Below, in pieces: positions 30,736 to 40,533 of a stretch of DNA of 64,000 nt (positions are counted from its first letter, which is position 1; each line of letters begins with the position of its first letter). Made by a program: the position numbers and the translations under genes. Origin of the DNA: Thauera chlorobenzoica (lineage in GTDB: Bacteria > Pseudomonadota > Gammaproteobacteria > Burkholderiales > Rhodocyclaceae); NCBI RefSeq assembly GCF_001922305.1, contig NZ_CP018839.1:3534001-3598000 (forward strand). The letters are read 5' to 3'. The notes under the pieces are model-generated. The model was not told where the DNA came from and searched no databases. It was given only the letters and a program-made list of their open reading frames with translations.

Positions 30736-30765
30736 GATATTCACCTCAAGACACAAGGAGAAACC

Positions 30766-31872
30766 GTGGAGCGTCGTTCCTTTCTCAAGAAAGCCGGTGC
30801 CGGCCTTGCCGCTGGCGCGGCTGCCGGGGTGGCCTCGAGTACCGTGTCCGCCGCACCGGCCGTGCACACCGGCCTGCCCGCAATCAAATGGCGGATGACC
30901 TCGAGCTTCCCGAAGAGCGTCGACACCTTGTTCGGCAGCGCCGAGATGCTCGCCAACCGCGTGCGTGAGATCACCGGCGGCAAGTTCGACATCCGCATCC
31001 ACGCCCCGGGCGAGATCGTCCCCGCGCTGATGGCGCTCGACGCGGTGCAACAGAACACGGTCGAAATGTGCCACACCTGCTCCTACTACTACGTCGGCAA
31101 GGACAAGGCCTTCGGTTTCGGCACCGCCATCCCCTTCGGCCTCAACGCGCGCCAGATGGACGCCTGGATCATCGCCGGCAACGGCCAGCAGCTGCTCGAC
31201 GAGTTCTACGCCAACTACAACCTCTACTCCTTCCTCGGCGGCAACACCGGGGTGCAGATGGGCGGCTGGTACCGCAAGCAGATCAGCACCGTGGACGACA
31301 TCAAGGGGCTGAAGATCCGCATCGCCGGCCTCGGTGGCGAGATCCTGTCGCGCATGGGCGCGGTGCCGCAACAGCTCGGCGGCGGTGACATCTACACTTC
31401 GCTGGAAAAGGGCACGATCGACGCCGCCGAATGGGTCGCCCCCTACGACGACGAAAAGCTCGGCCTGTACAAGGTGGCGCCCTACTATTATTCGCCGGGC
31501 TGGTGGGAGCCAGGCCCGGTGGTGCATTTCTTCGTCAACCGCCAGGAGTGGGACAAACTGCCGAAGGAATACCAGGCCGCATTCCGCGCCGCCTCGCGCG
31601 AAGCCCACATCCTGATGACATCGACTTACGACCACAAGAACCCCCAGGCCCTTGCCCGCCTGCTCGGCCAGGGCGTGAAGCTGCAGGGCTTCTCCAACGA
31701 GATCATGAAAAAAGCCTACGACGTATCACGCGAGCTGTACGCCGAAGAAGCGGCGAAGAACCCCGCGTGGGCGAAGATCTACGCCGACTTCGACAAATAC
31801 CGCAAGTCGCAGAACGCCTGGTTCGGTGTCGCCGAAGCCGGCTTCGACCGCTTCATGCAGTCGGTGCGCTAA
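30766..31872 (+). CDS. TRAP transporter substrate-binding protein (DctP family), first copy
   Basis: 368-aa periplasmic binding protein. A twin-arginine-type signal (ERRSFLKKAGAG, then Ala-rich core, cut near residue 29) precedes the DctP fold. Typical features are SSFPKSVDTLFG, the binding-region MGGWYRKQI near 165, GLKIRIAG and GTIDAAEWVAPYDD near 215. This subgroup (TakP/mannitol-chloroaromatic type) binds 2-oxo or other organic acids; the ligand is not predictable. The GTG start at 30766 has AAGGAG six bases before it. No permease gene is adjacent, only a phosphatase gene and then a second binding protein. Confidence 0.94.
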   Translation: MERRSFLKKAGAGLAAGAAAGVASSTVSAAPAVHTGLPAIKWRMTSSFPKSVDTLFGSAEMLANRVREITGGKFDIRIHAPGEIVPALMALDAVQQNTVEMCHTCSYYYVGKDKAFGFGTAIPFGLNARQMDAWIIAGNGQQLLDEFYANYNLYSFLGGNTGVQMGGWYRKQISTVDDIKGLKIRIAGLGGEILSRMGAVPQQLGGGDIYTSLEKGTIDAAEWVAPYDDEKLGLYKVAPYYYSPGWWEPGPVVHFFVNRQEWDKLPKEYQAAFRAASREAHILMTSTYDHKNPQALARLLGQGVKLQGFSNEIMKKAYDVSRELYAEEAAKNPAWAKIYADFDKYRKSQNAWFGVAEAGFDRFMQSVR

Positions 31873-31913
31873 GCGCACGCGCACCCGCCCGAAAGCCACG
31901 CCCGCCGTATCGA

Positions 31914-31935
31914 CGAGACCCCTGCGGGGGTCTCG
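31914..31935 (+). terminator. Hairpin after first TRAP binding-protein gene
   Basis: CGAGACCCC (31914-31922), loop TGCG, GGGGTCTCG (31927-31935): a perfect 9-bp stem 41 bp after the stop. The T content beyond is poor, so termination may be incomplete. Confidence 0.6.
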
Positions 31936-31987
31936 CCGTTTCCGCTGCACACGAACGGGCCGGCACTTTGCAGGAGGCCACCTCCCC

Positions 31988-32638
31988 ATGACCAACAATT
32001 CCGCCTGCCGTATCTGCCTGATCCGCCACGGCGAAACGGCGTGGAATACCGAACGCCGGCTGCAGGGCCATATCGACGTCCCGCTCAACGACACCGGCCT
32101 CGCCCAGGCCGAAGCCGCCGCACGCCGTCTCGCCGGACAGGGCTTCGCCGCGCTCTACAGCAGCGATCTGCAGCGTGCGCGCCAGACCGCTGCCGCGATC
32201 GCGTGTCACCATGGACTCGGCGCCGAACCCGAGCACAGGCTGCGAGAACGCCATTACGGGCTTTTCCAGGGTCTGACCTACGAAGAGGCGGAACACCGCC
32301 ACCCCGAGCTCTACCGTCGCTTCAAGGCGCGCGACGCCACCTTTGCCTTCCCGGAGAGCGGCGAGAGCCTGCACGATTTCGCCGCCCGGGTGCATACGGC
32401 ACTGGCCGACATCGCCCGGCGTCACGGCGGCGAGCAGGTGCTGGTCGTCACCCATGGCGGGGTGCTCGACATCGCCCACCGTCTCGCCACCGGCACGGCT
32501 CTCGCCGCACCGCGCACCTTCCCGATTCCGAATGCAGCCCTGAACTGGATCGAGCACCAGGACGGCAGCTGGCGCCTGCTTGCATGGGCGGACGAAAGCC
32601 ATCTACGGGGATCACTGGACGAATTACCCAACGCCTGA
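31988..32638 (+). CDS. Histidine phosphatase family protein (phosphoglycerate-mutase-like)
   Basis: 216-aa member of the cofactor-dependent phosphoglycerate mutase/phosphatase superfamily. LIRHGETAWN contains the phospho-accepting His14, and VVTHGGVLDIAHR contains the second His (156). Also present are SSDLQRARQTAAAI and ERHYGLFQGLTYEEAE. Similar proteins are annotated as GpmB or as CobC alpha-ribazole phosphatase; the sequence alone does not choose. The start ATG has CAGGAGG 11-17 bases upstream. It sits between two TRAP binding proteins with no obvious functional link. Confidence 0.92.
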   Translation: MTNNSACRICLIRHGETAWNTERRLQGHIDVPLNDTGLAQAEAAARRLAGQGFAALYSSDLQRARQTAAAIACHHGLGAEPEHRLRERHYGLFQGLTYEEAEHRHPELYRRFKARDATFAFPESGESLHDFAARVHTALADIARRHGGEQVLVVTHGGVLDIAHRLATGTALAAPRTFPIPNAALNWIEHQDGSWRLLAWADESHLRGSLDELPNA

Positions 32639-32732
32639 AAACCGGCGGAACACCCGAAAAACGCCCGTATTCATGACAAACGGAATAAAAATAAGGGTTT
32701 TCCGCGGTTTTCGCCAGCCCGCCCAAGCTCCC

Positions 32733-32738
32733 TATAAT
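32733..32738 (+). promoter_or_regulatory. Probable -10 element of the second TRAP binding-protein gene
   Basis: TATAAT within CCTATAATCG, the same core as at the first copy, 36 bp upstream of the start codon. The upstream 50 bp are unusually A/T-rich for this window (TAAAAATAAGGGTTTTC), possibly an UP-like element. Confidence 0.5.
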
Positions 32739-32774
32739 CGCGCCGTTCATTCAAACACCCCGTGAGGAGACACA

Positions 32775-33857
32775 ATGGAACGTCGTAAATTCCTGCAAGG
32801 CGCCGGCATGGCCGGCATCCTCGCCGCAGGCACTGCCCCGGCGATCGTGCACGCCCAGCAGCAGATCCGCTGGCGCCTCGCCTCCAGCTTCCCGAAGTCG
32901 CTCGACACCCTGTACGGCGGCGCCGAGACCTTCGCCAGGAACGTCAGCGAGGCCACCGGCGGCAAGTTCACCGTCAGCGTCCATGCGGCGGGTGAACTGG
33001 TGCCGGCCTTCGGCGTCGTCGATGCGCTGCAGCAGGACACCATCGAGTGCGCCCACACCGCGCCCTACTACTTCTTCGGCAAGGACGAGTCCTTCGCCCT
33101 CGACTGCGCCATCCCCTTCGGCATGAACGCGCGCCAGATGGCGGCCTGGATGCACCACGGCAACGGCCTCAAGCTGCTGCGCGAGTTCTACGCCCAGTTC
33201 AACATCGTGAACTTCGTGATGGGCAACTCCGGGGCGCAGATGGGCGGCTGGTACCGCAAGGAAATCAAATCGGTCAAGGATCTCGAAGGCCTCAAGATCC
33301 GCATCGGGGGCTTCGCCGGCCGCGTCATCACCAAGCTCGGCGCGGTGCCGCAGAACATTCCCGCGGGCGAGATCTACCAGGCGCTCGAGAAGGGCACGGT
33401 GGATGCGGCGGAATGGATCGGCCCCTACGACGATCTGCGCCTGGGCCTGCACAAGGTCGCGAAGAACTACTACTACCCGGCGTGGTGGGAAGGCAGCACC
33501 CAGTTCTCGCTGCTGGTCAACGCCAAGGCGTTCAACGGCCTCTCCGGCGAATACAAGGCGATCGTGCGCCAGGCCGCTTCCGACGCCCACATCGATGTGC
33601 TCTCGCGCTACGACGCACACAACCCGAGTTCGCTCAAGCAACTGATCGCCGAGGGTGCCAAGCTGCAGCGCCTGCCCAAGGACGTCATGGACGCCGCGTT
33701 CAAGGCCTCGCGCGAGGTTTACGCCGACCTGAACGACAAGAACCCGAACTGGAAGAAGATCTACGGCGACTACTCGCGCTTCCTCGCCGACGCTTACCAG
33801 TGGGAAGGCGTCGCCGAAGGCAGCTACAACCAGTACATGTCGGCGCAGAAACTATAA
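32775..33857 (+). CDS. TRAP transporter substrate-binding protein (DctP family), second copy
   Basis: 360-aa paralogue of the protein encoded 2 kb upstream; by eye about half of the residues match throughout. It has a twin-arginine-type signal (ERRKFLQGAGMAG, cut after IVHA near residue 26) and the same signatures: SSFPKSLDTLYG, MGGWYRKEI, GLKIRIGG, GTVDAAEWIGPYDD and YYYPAWWEG. GAGGAG precedes the ATG. It is followed by dctQ and dctM and is the likely main receptor of this transporter. Differences near the ligand region (APYYFFGKDESFALD versus SYYYVGKDKAFGFG) suggest a different ligand or affinity. Confidence 0.95.
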   Translation: MERRKFLQGAGMAGILAAGTAPAIVHAQQQIRWRLASSFPKSLDTLYGGAETFARNVSEATGGKFTVSVHAAGELVPAFGVVDALQQDTIECAHTAPYYFFGKDESFALDCAIPFGMNARQMAAWMHHGNGLKLLREFYAQFNIVNFVMGNSGAQMGGWYRKEIKSVKDLEGLKIRIGGFAGRVITKLGAVPQNIPAGEIYQALEKGTVDAAEWIGPYDDLRLGLHKVAKNYYYPAWWEGSTQFSLLVNAKAFNGLSGEYKAIVRQAASDAHIDVLSRYDAHNPSSLKQLIAEGAKLQRLPKDVMDAAFKASREVYADLNDKNPNWKKIYGDYSRFLADAYQWEGVAEGSYNQYMSAQKL

Positions 33858-33865
33858 TCCGCTCA

Positions 33866-33892
33866 GGCGCCCGGCCATTTCGGCCGGGCGCC
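33866..33892 (+). other. Strong intergenic hairpin after second TRAP binding-protein gene
   Basis: GGCGCCCGGCC (33866-33876), loop ATTTC, GGCCGGGCGCC (33882-33892): an 11-bp perfect stem with no T-tract 8 bp after the stop. It may stabilise the 3' end of the binding-protein mRNA. Confidence 0.65.
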
Positions 33893-33930
33893 TGCCGACC
33901 ATTTGCAGACGATTCTGGCATCACCCCCTT

Positions 33931-33964
33931 GCCGAGCGCGCATTCCGATCCGCTCGGCTTTTTT
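33931..33964 (+). terminator. Intrinsic terminator between TRAP binding protein and dctQ
   Basis: GCCGAGCG (33931-33938), 12-base loop, CGCTCGGC (33951-33958), then six T. It lies 27 bp before the dctQ ATG, so the permease genes depend on readthrough or their own promoter. Confidence 0.8.
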
Positions 33965-33991
33965 GTGGTCATTCAGTTCCAGGTAACTCCA

Positions 33992-34600
33992 ATGGGAACG
34001 CTCCTCGGTTTCTCCCGCATCATCGACGCCGTCAGCCGCCTGGTCGGCAGATCGGTGATCTGGCTCATCCTCGCCGCGACCCTGATCAGCGCCGCCAATG
34101 CGGTCGCGCGCAAGGCCTTCAACATCGGCTCGAACGCCTTTCTCGAAATCCAGTGGTACCTGTTCGCCGGCGTATTCATGCTCGGCGCCGGCTACGCCCT
34201 CCTGCAGAACGCCCATGTACGCATCGACGTGATCGCCAACAAGCTGGGCAGCCGGATGCGCAACCTGGTCGATGTGATCGGCATCGTCGTCTTCCTGCTG
34301 CCGCTGTGCTACTTCATGATCACTTATTCGTGGCCGGTGGTCGCCGGCGCCTATGCCTCCGGCGAGATGTCCTCCAATGCCGGTGGCCTGATCCGCTGGC
34401 CCGTGTACGCCCTCGTTCCGGCCGGCTTCGCGCTGCTTGCGCTGCAGGCGATCTCCGAACTGATCAAGCGCATCGCCTTCCTCCGCGGCCTGGGCCCCGA
34501 CAGCATCGCGCATGACGGGCACAACGACGCCGAGGACCACATCCACGCCACCCTCGGCGACGCCTCTCCGAACAACGCCGCCGGCGAGCCCAAGAAATGA
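33992..34600 (+). CDS. dctQ: TRAP transporter small permease subunit (DctQ)
   Basis: 202-aa membrane protein with four hydrophobic segments (about residues 20-40, 55-75, 95-115 and 140-160), as expected of the DctQ subunit of a TRAP transporter. A conserved EIQWYLFAGVFMLGAGYAL and HVRIDVIANKL mark the family subgroup found with mannitol/chloroaromatic-type TRAP systems. A hydrophilic His/Asp-rich tail follows the last helix. Its stop overlaps the dctM start (ATGA). The start ATG at 33992 follows a long untranslated gap containing a terminator. Confidence 0.93.
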   Translation: MGTLLGFSRIIDAVSRLVGRSVIWLILAATLISAANAVARKAFNIGSNAFLEIQWYLFAGVFMLGAGYALLQNAHVRIDVIANKLGSRMRNLVDVIGIVVFLLPLCYFMITYSWPVVAGAYASGEMSSNAGGLIRWPVYALVPAGFALLALQAISELIKRIAFLRGLGPDSIAHDGHNDAEDHIHATLGDASPNNAAGEPKK

Positions 34601-36282
34601 TCGAATTCGTCACCGCCAACATCGCCCCGATCATGTTCGGGGTGGTCGTCCTCTTCCTCCTGTCGGGCTTTCCGGTCGCCTTTTCGCTCGCGTCCTGCGG
34701 CCTGTTCTTCGGCTTCATCGGCCTCGAGCTGGGCATCATCCCGGCAACGCTGTTCCAGGCCCTGCCGCTGCGGGTGTTCGGCATCATGCAGAACGACACC
34801 CTGCTGGCAATCCCGTTCTTCACCCTGATGGGCCTGATCCTCGAGCGCAGCGGCATGGCCGAGGATCTGCTCGAGACGGTCGGCCAGGTGTTCGGGCCGA
34901 TCCGCGGCGGCCTCGCCCTGGCCGTGATCTTCGTCGGCGCGCTGCTGGCGGCGACGACCGGCGTGGTCGCCGCCTCGGTGATCTCGATGGGGCTGATCTC
35001 GCTGCCGATCATGCTGCGCTACGGCTACAGCCGCCCGATCGCAACCGGTGTGATCACCGCCTCCGGCACCCTCGCCCAGGCCATCCCGCCCTCGCTGGTG
35101 CTGATCGTCATGGCCGACCAGCTCGGGCGCAGCGTCGGCGACATGTACAAGGGCGCGATGATTCCGGCGCTGGCGCTGGTCGCGCTCTACGCCCTGCTCA
35201 TCATCGGTCTGGCGATCTTCAGGCCCAAGATGGTGCCCGCACTGCCCCCCGAAGCGCTGAGCTACCGCGAACCGAACGGAAACTCCGGCCTGCGTTCGCT
35301 CGGTGTGCTGGCACTGCTGGTTACCACGGCCTCGATCGTGCTCGGGCAGAACTACGGGGCGGTGCTGGAATATCTGAAGGGGTCCGAGACCCCCACGCCG
35401 GCGCTCGACGAAACGGTCGTCGTCGCACTGACCTTCGGCACCTTCCTGGCGCTGATTCTCGCCATCGCCAACCACCTGCTCAGGCTCGGCCTGCTGTCGC
35501 GCATCGCCGAGCGGGTGACCTTCGTGCTGATTCCCCCGCTCGCCCTGATCTTCCTCGTGCTCGGCACCATCTTCCTCGGTGTCGCGACGCCGACCGAAGG
35601 CGGCGCGATGGGCGCGACCGGCGCGCTGATCATGGCATTGATGCGCCGCCGGCTCGATTTCAAGACCCTGATCCAGGGCCTCGAATCGACCGCACGGCTG
35701 TCGATCTTCGTGATGTTCATCCTGATCGGCTCGACCGTCTTCAGCTTCATCTTCACCGCGGTGGATGGCCAGATCTGGGTCGAGCACCTGTTCGACAAGC
35801 TGCCGGGCGGCCAACTCGGCTTCCTGCTGTTCGTGAACGTGGTGATCTTCTTCCTCGGCTTCTTCCTCGACTTCTTCGAGATCGCCTTCATCCTGCTGCC
35901 GCTGCTGGCGCCGGTCGCCGAGAAGCTCGGGATCGACCTGATCTGGTTCGGCGTGATCATCGCCCTGAACCTGCAGACCTCGTTCCTGACGCCTCCGTTC
36001 GGCTTTGCCCTGTTCTACCTGCGCAGCGTCGCGCCGGGTGCGTCCTACCTCGACCGCATCACCAACAAGCGCATCGAGGGCATCAAGACCACCGACATCT
36101 ATCGCGGCTCGGTCGCGTTCGTGCTCATCCAGATCGTCATGGTCGCCCTCGTCATCGCCTTTCCGCAGCTGGTCACCGGCGGCCTCGACGAGAAGGCCGA
36201 GATCGACCTCGACACGATCAGGATCGAGATTCCCACCGACGCCGGCGGCGGCTGGGGCGAGGAGAAGAAGGACGGCTGGTAA
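34597..36282 (+). CDS. dctM: TRAP transporter large permease subunit (DctM)
   Basis: 561-aa transport channel of the DctM family (12 or more helices), moving organic acids with Na+ or H+ coupling. It is longer than classic DctM (about 430 aa) because of a central insertion around residues 205-300 that adds a loop and hydrophobic segments. This is the usual form of the large-subunit subgroup that pairs with the DctQ type here. Motifs include LERSGMAEDLLETVG, TGVVAASVISMGLISLP, GVATPTEGGAMGATGAL and LQTSFLTPPFGFALFYL. Confidence 0.94.
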   Translation: MIEFVTANIAPIMFGVVVLFLLSGFPVAFSLASCGLFFGFIGLELGIIPATLFQALPLRVFGIMQNDTLLAIPFFTLMGLILERSGMAEDLLETVGQVFGPIRGGLALAVIFVGALLAATTGVVAASVISMGLISLPIMLRYGYSRPIATGVITASGTLAQAIPPSLVLIVMADQLGRSVGDMYKGAMIPALALVALYALLIIGLAIFRPKMVPALPPEALSYREPNGNSGLRSLGVLALLVTTASIVLGQNYGAVLEYLKGSETPTPALDETVVVALTFGTFLALILAIANHLLRLGLLSRIAERVTFVLIPPLALIFLVLGTIFLGVATPTEGGAMGATGALIMALMRRRLDFKTLIQGLESTARLSIFVMFILIGSTVFSFIFTAVDGQIWVEHLFDKLPGGQLGFLLFVNVVIFFLGFFLDFFEIAFILLPLLAPVAEKLGIDLIWFGVIIALNLQTSFLTPPFGFALFYLRSVAPGASYLDRITNKRIEGIKTTDIYRGSVAFVLIQIVMVALVIAFPQLVTGGLDEKAEIDLDTIRIEIPTDAGGGWGEEKKDGW

Positions 36283-36307
36283 GCCGGGCTCCAGCCTCAC
36301 AACCAGG

Positions 36308-36337
36308 CGCACACCCGGCGGGTGTGCGTCTTTTTTT
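36308..36337 (+). terminator. Intrinsic terminator after dctM
   Basis: CGCACACCC (36308-36316), loop GGC, GGGTGTGCG (36320-36328), then TC and seven T. A textbook terminator 26 bp after the dctM stop. Confidence 0.92.
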
Positions 36338-36397
36338 GCGCAGCGCCGCACGTGCTAAACTTCGCGCTCGAAATCAACCCTTTCCGAGTCTGCCTCC

Positions 36398-37648
<1,251 letters not shown>

Positions 37649-37658
37649 GCCGCCCGCC

Positions 37659-37685
37659 GGGGCGGGCCGCGGACTGGCCCGCCCC
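37659..37685 (+). other. GC-rich hairpin between glyA and nrdR
   Basis: GGGGCGGGCC (37659-37668), loop GCGGACT, GGCCCGCCCC (37676-37685). It has no T-tract and so is probably not an efficient terminator; a transcript-stabilising or attenuating role is possible. Confidence 0.5.
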
Positions 37686-37706
37686 GCTCGCGATGCCCCT
37701 CCGGCC

Positions 37707-38219
37707 ATGAAATGCCCCTTCTGTGGCGATCCCAACACCCAGGTCACCGACACCCGCGAGAACGAGGACGGTGACGTCGTCCGCCGCCGCCGGCGCTGCG
37801 TGAAGTGCGACAAGCGCTTCACCACCTACGAGCGCATCGACCTCAAGATGCCGCACATCGTCAAGCGCAACGGCAACCGCAGCGAGTTCGACCATACCAA
37901 ACTCGCCGGCAGCATGAAGCTGGCGCTGCGCAAGCGCCCGGTGACGATGGAGGCGATCGAAGCCGCGGTCGATCGCATCGAGGCGAAGCTGCTGTCGCTG
38001 GGCGAGCAGGAAGTTCCCAGCGAGAAGGTCGGCGAACTGGTGATGAAGGAGCTGAAGAAGCTCGACAAGGTGGCCTATATCCGCTTCGCCTCGGTGTATC
38101 GCAACTTTGCCGACGTCGACGAATTCTCCGAAGTGATCCGCGAGGTGCAGGCGCGGCCGCGCCGCAACCGCGGCCCGCAGACCTCCACCCCGTCCGAAGA
38201 TGACCTTTTCGGCAACTGA
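37707..38219 (+). CDS. nrdR: Transcriptional repressor NrdR
   Basis: NrdR (170 aa) represses ribonucleotide reductase genes according to ATP/dATP binding. The N-terminal zinc ribbon has two CxxC pairs (MKCPFCGDP at Cys3/Cys6 and RCVKCDKRF at Cys31/Cys34), followed by an ATP-cone domain ([13 protein letters not shown] onward). The C-terminal tail is longer than in E. coli. Its 3' end overlaps ribD by 20 bp, the classic nrdR-ribD coupling. Confidence 0.97.
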   Translation: MKCPFCGDPNTQVTDTRENEDGDVVRRRRRCVKCDKRFTTYERIDLKMPHIVKRNGNRSEFDHTKLAGSMKLALRKRPVTMEAIEAAVDRIEAKLLSLGEQEVPSEKVGELVMKELKKLDKVAYIRFASVYRNFADVDEFSEVIREVQARPRRNRGPQTSTPSEDDLFGN

Positions 38220-39294
38220 CCATGGCGCGATGGCGCGCGCGCTCGCCCTGGCAGCGCGCGGGCTGGAGACCACCGCACCCAACCCGCGGGTCGGCTGCGT
38301 GCTGGTTCGGGACGGTGAAATCGTCGGCGAAGGCTGGCACCGGCGCGCCGGCGAAGCGCACGCCGAAATCCACGCCCTGGAGCAGGCCGGCGAGCACGCC
38401 CGCGGCGCGACCGCCTACGTCACGCTGGAACCCTGCTCCCACTTCGGCCGCACGCCGCCTTGCGCCGACGCGCTCATCGGTGCCGGAGTCGCCCGCGTGG
38501 TCGCGGCGATGGAAGATCCCAATCCACTGGTCGCCGGGCGCGGCATGGCGCGCCTGCGCGCCGCGGGCATCGTCACCGCACACGGCTTGATGGAAAACGA
38601 GGCCCACGAACTCAATATCGGGTTCGTTTCGCGCATGACCCGGGGCCGGCCCTGGCTGCGCCTGAAAGCGGCCGCCACCCTCGATGGCAAGACCGCGCTC
38701 AACAACGGCGTCAGCCAGTGGATCACCGGCCCCGATGCGCGGCGTGACGGCCACCGCTGGCGCGCACGCGCCTGCGCCGTCCTTACCGGCATCGGCACGG
38801 TGCGCGCGGACGACCCTCGGCTCAGCGTGCGCGATGTGCCCTGCGAGCGTCAGCCGCTGCGGGTTCTGATCGACGCCCGCCTCGACGTTTCGACGAAGGC
38901 GCGCATCGTCAACGGCGAACCGATCCTGATCGCAACGGCGTGCGAAGATCGCGCGCGCAGCGCACCGCTGCTCGAGCGCGGGCATCAGGTAGTGATCCTG
39001 CCCGACGCTGCCGGCAAGGTCGCCCTGCCCGCGCTGATGCGCGAACTGGGGCGACGCGGCGTGAACGAGGTCCACGCCGAGGCCGGCTTCAGGCTCAACG
39101 GTTCACTGCTGCGCGAAGGCTGTGTGGACGAGCTGCTGCTCTACCTCGCACCGATGCTCGCCGGCGATGCGGCGCGGGGGCTGTTCAACCTGCCCGAGCT
39201 GCACACGCTCGAGGCCGCGACACGGCTGGAGCTCCGCGACCTGCGCATGATCGGCGCGGACCTGCGCCTGATCGCGCGCCTGCGCCCCGCCTGA
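38200..39294 (+). CDS. ribD: Bifunctional riboflavin deaminase/reductase RibD
   Basis: RibD (364 aa) carries out the second and third steps of riboflavin synthesis. The N-terminal deaminase domain shows the zinc site HAEIHAL (about residues 49-55) and [13 protein letters not shown] (about 77-89). The C-terminal reductase domain includes [15 protein letters not shown] and a final [16 protein letters not shown]. The start at 38200 overlaps nrdR; an ATG at 38230 is an alternative. Confidence 0.96.
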   Translation: MTFSATDHGAMARALALAARGLETTAPNPRVGCVLVRDGEIVGEGWHRRAGEAHAEIHALEQAGEHARGATAYVTLEPCSHFGRTPPCADALIGAGVARVVAAMEDPNPLVAGRGMARLRAAGIVTAHGLMENEAHELNIGFVSRMTRGRPWLRLKAAATLDGKTALNNGVSQWITGPDARRDGHRWRARACAVLTGIGTVRADDPRLSVRDVPCERQPLRVLIDARLDVSTKARIVNGEPILIATACEDRARSAPLLERGHQVVILPDAAGKVALPALMRELGRRGVNEVHAEAGFRLNGSLLREGCVDELLLYLAPMLAGDAARGLFNLPELHTLEAATRLELRDLRMIGADLRLIARLRPA

Positions 39295-39302
39295 GGGGAT
39301 CT

Positions 39303-40058
39303 TCAACGCAGGCTGGCGCCGCACACGGTGCAGCCCGGATCCCGCCCGAAGGCGACGCTGCGCCATTCCATCGACAGGCCATCGAGCAGCAGCAGGCGGC
39401 CATCGAGCGAGGTGCCGCAGCCCATGATCAGCTTCAGTGCCTCGGCCGCCTGGGTAGTGCCGATCATGCCGACGATGGGCGCAAACACCCCCATCACCGC
39501 GCAGCGCACCTCCTCGAGGTCTTCGGCTTCCGGAAACAGGCAGTGATAGCAGGCGCTCTCGGGCCTGCGCAGGTCGAACACCGAAACCTGGCCGTCGAAA
39601 CGGATCGCCGCCCCGGACACGAGCGGCTTGCGATGAGCCACGCAGGCGCGATTGACCGCATGCCGGGTGGCGAAGTTGTCGCTGCAGTCGAGGACGACGT
39701 CGGCCGCGGCGACCTGCTCGTCGAGTGCTCGCCCTTCCAGGCGCGCCTGCAGCGGCTCGATCCGGGTCAGCGGGTTCAGGCGATGGAGCGTGGCACGGGC
39801 CGATTCGACCTTGGGCGCGCCGATCATCTCGGTCGAATGCATGATCTGGCGCTGCAGATTGGTCAGATCGACCGTGTCATGGTCGGCGATCGCGATCGTG
39901 CCCACCCCGCCCGCTGCCAGATACATCGCCGCGGGCGAGCCCAGCCCGCCCGCACCGACGATCAGCACGCGCGCATCGAGTAGCGCCTGCTGGCCTTCGA
40001 CGCCGATTTCGGGCAGCAGGATATGCCGGCTGTAGCGCAGGAGCTGATCGTCGTCCAT
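39303..40058 (-). CDS. moeB: HesA/MoeB/ThiF family adenylyltransferase
   Basis: 251-aa E1-like enzyme that adenylates the C-terminal Gly-Gly of MoaD or ThiS sulfur carriers. LIVGAGGLGSPAAMYLAAGG (about residues 31-50) binds ATP; DLTNLQRQI and DCSDNFATRHAVN are standard. The zinc site is formed by CYHC and, near the C-terminus, CTVC. MoeB (molybdopterin) and ThiF (thiamin) cannot be separated by sequence alone; many bacteria use one for both. It is the last gene of the envC-ctpA operon, a common betaproteobacterial arrangement. Confidence 0.93.
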   Translation of the reverse strand: MDDDQLLRYSRHILLPEIGVEGQQALLDARVLIVGAGGLGSPAAMYLAAGGVGTIAIADHDTVDLTNLQRQIMHSTEMIGAPKVESARATLHRLNPLTRIEPLQARLEGRALDEQVAAADVVLDCSDNFATRHAVNRACVAHRKPLVSGAAIRFDGQVSVFDLRRPESACYHCLFPEAEDLEEVRCAVMGVFAPIVGMIGTTQAAEALKLIMGCGTSLDGRLLLLDGLSMEWRSVAFGRDPGCTVCGASLR

Positions 40059-40064
40059 GAAATC

Positions 40065-40514
40065 CTATTTGTATTCGCGCAGGTCGGGGGGGGTGTCGTC
40101 GTGATCGCCGTGGATGTGATGGTTCCAGGCCTGGATATAGACTTCGTTGGACTGCTTGATCAGGCGCTCGGGCGAAAGCAGGTTGTGGCGCTGGGTTTCC
40201 TCGGAGAAATAGACCAACGCGCGCGCGAGGCGGACATAGAGCGAATTCTCGAGCGCGAACCCGGCCTCGCGCAGCGCATCCTCGAGCGCCTCGAGCGAGT
40301 ATTCGAGCACGGAGTAGCGCACGATCAGCGCCAGGGGGTCAGCGCCATGCTCGACTTCGAGCCCTTTCAGCAGGCGCAGCGCGATCCACGCCCGTTCGAT
40401 CTGCCCCGGCGGCGCCGGCCTGAACCGGATCTCGCGCTCCTTGACGATGCCGGCGCCATGGACAGGATGGTCATGATGCCTGCCAGCCAGCTTGTAAGCG
40501 GTTTCCCGACGCAT
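40065..40514 (-). CDS. Conserved hypothetical protein
   Basis: 149-aa soluble protein I cannot assign. It has an N-terminal GRHHDHPVHGAG (a His cluster, possibly metal-binding), then a helical body with EREIRFRPAPPGQIERAWIALRLLKGLEVEHG and LSPERLIKQSNEVYIQAWNHHIHG near the end. The start ATG at 40514 follows GGGAGGGG at a good distance. It sits between ctpA (19 bp) and moeB (6 bp), so it is clearly in the operon. Confidence 0.78.
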   Translation of the reverse strand: MRRETAYKLAGRHHDHPVHGAGIVKEREIRFRPAPPGQIERAWIALRLLKGLEVEHGADPLALIVRYSVLEYSLEALEDALREAGFALENSLYVRLARALVYFSEETQRHNLLSPERLIKQSNEVYIQAWNHHIHGDHDDTPPDLREYK

Positions 40515-40533
40515 CACGCCCCTCCCTGTGCGG

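Noticed and set aside
34351..36351. 666-codon minus-strand frame opposite dctQM
   Set aside because: Product is an Asp/Glu/Gln/His-rich shadow of hydrophobic membrane codons on the other strand.
37707..38219. An NrdR box near nrdR itself
   Set aside because: No pair of palindromic NrdR-like sites was found upstream; no ribonucleotide reductase genes in the window.
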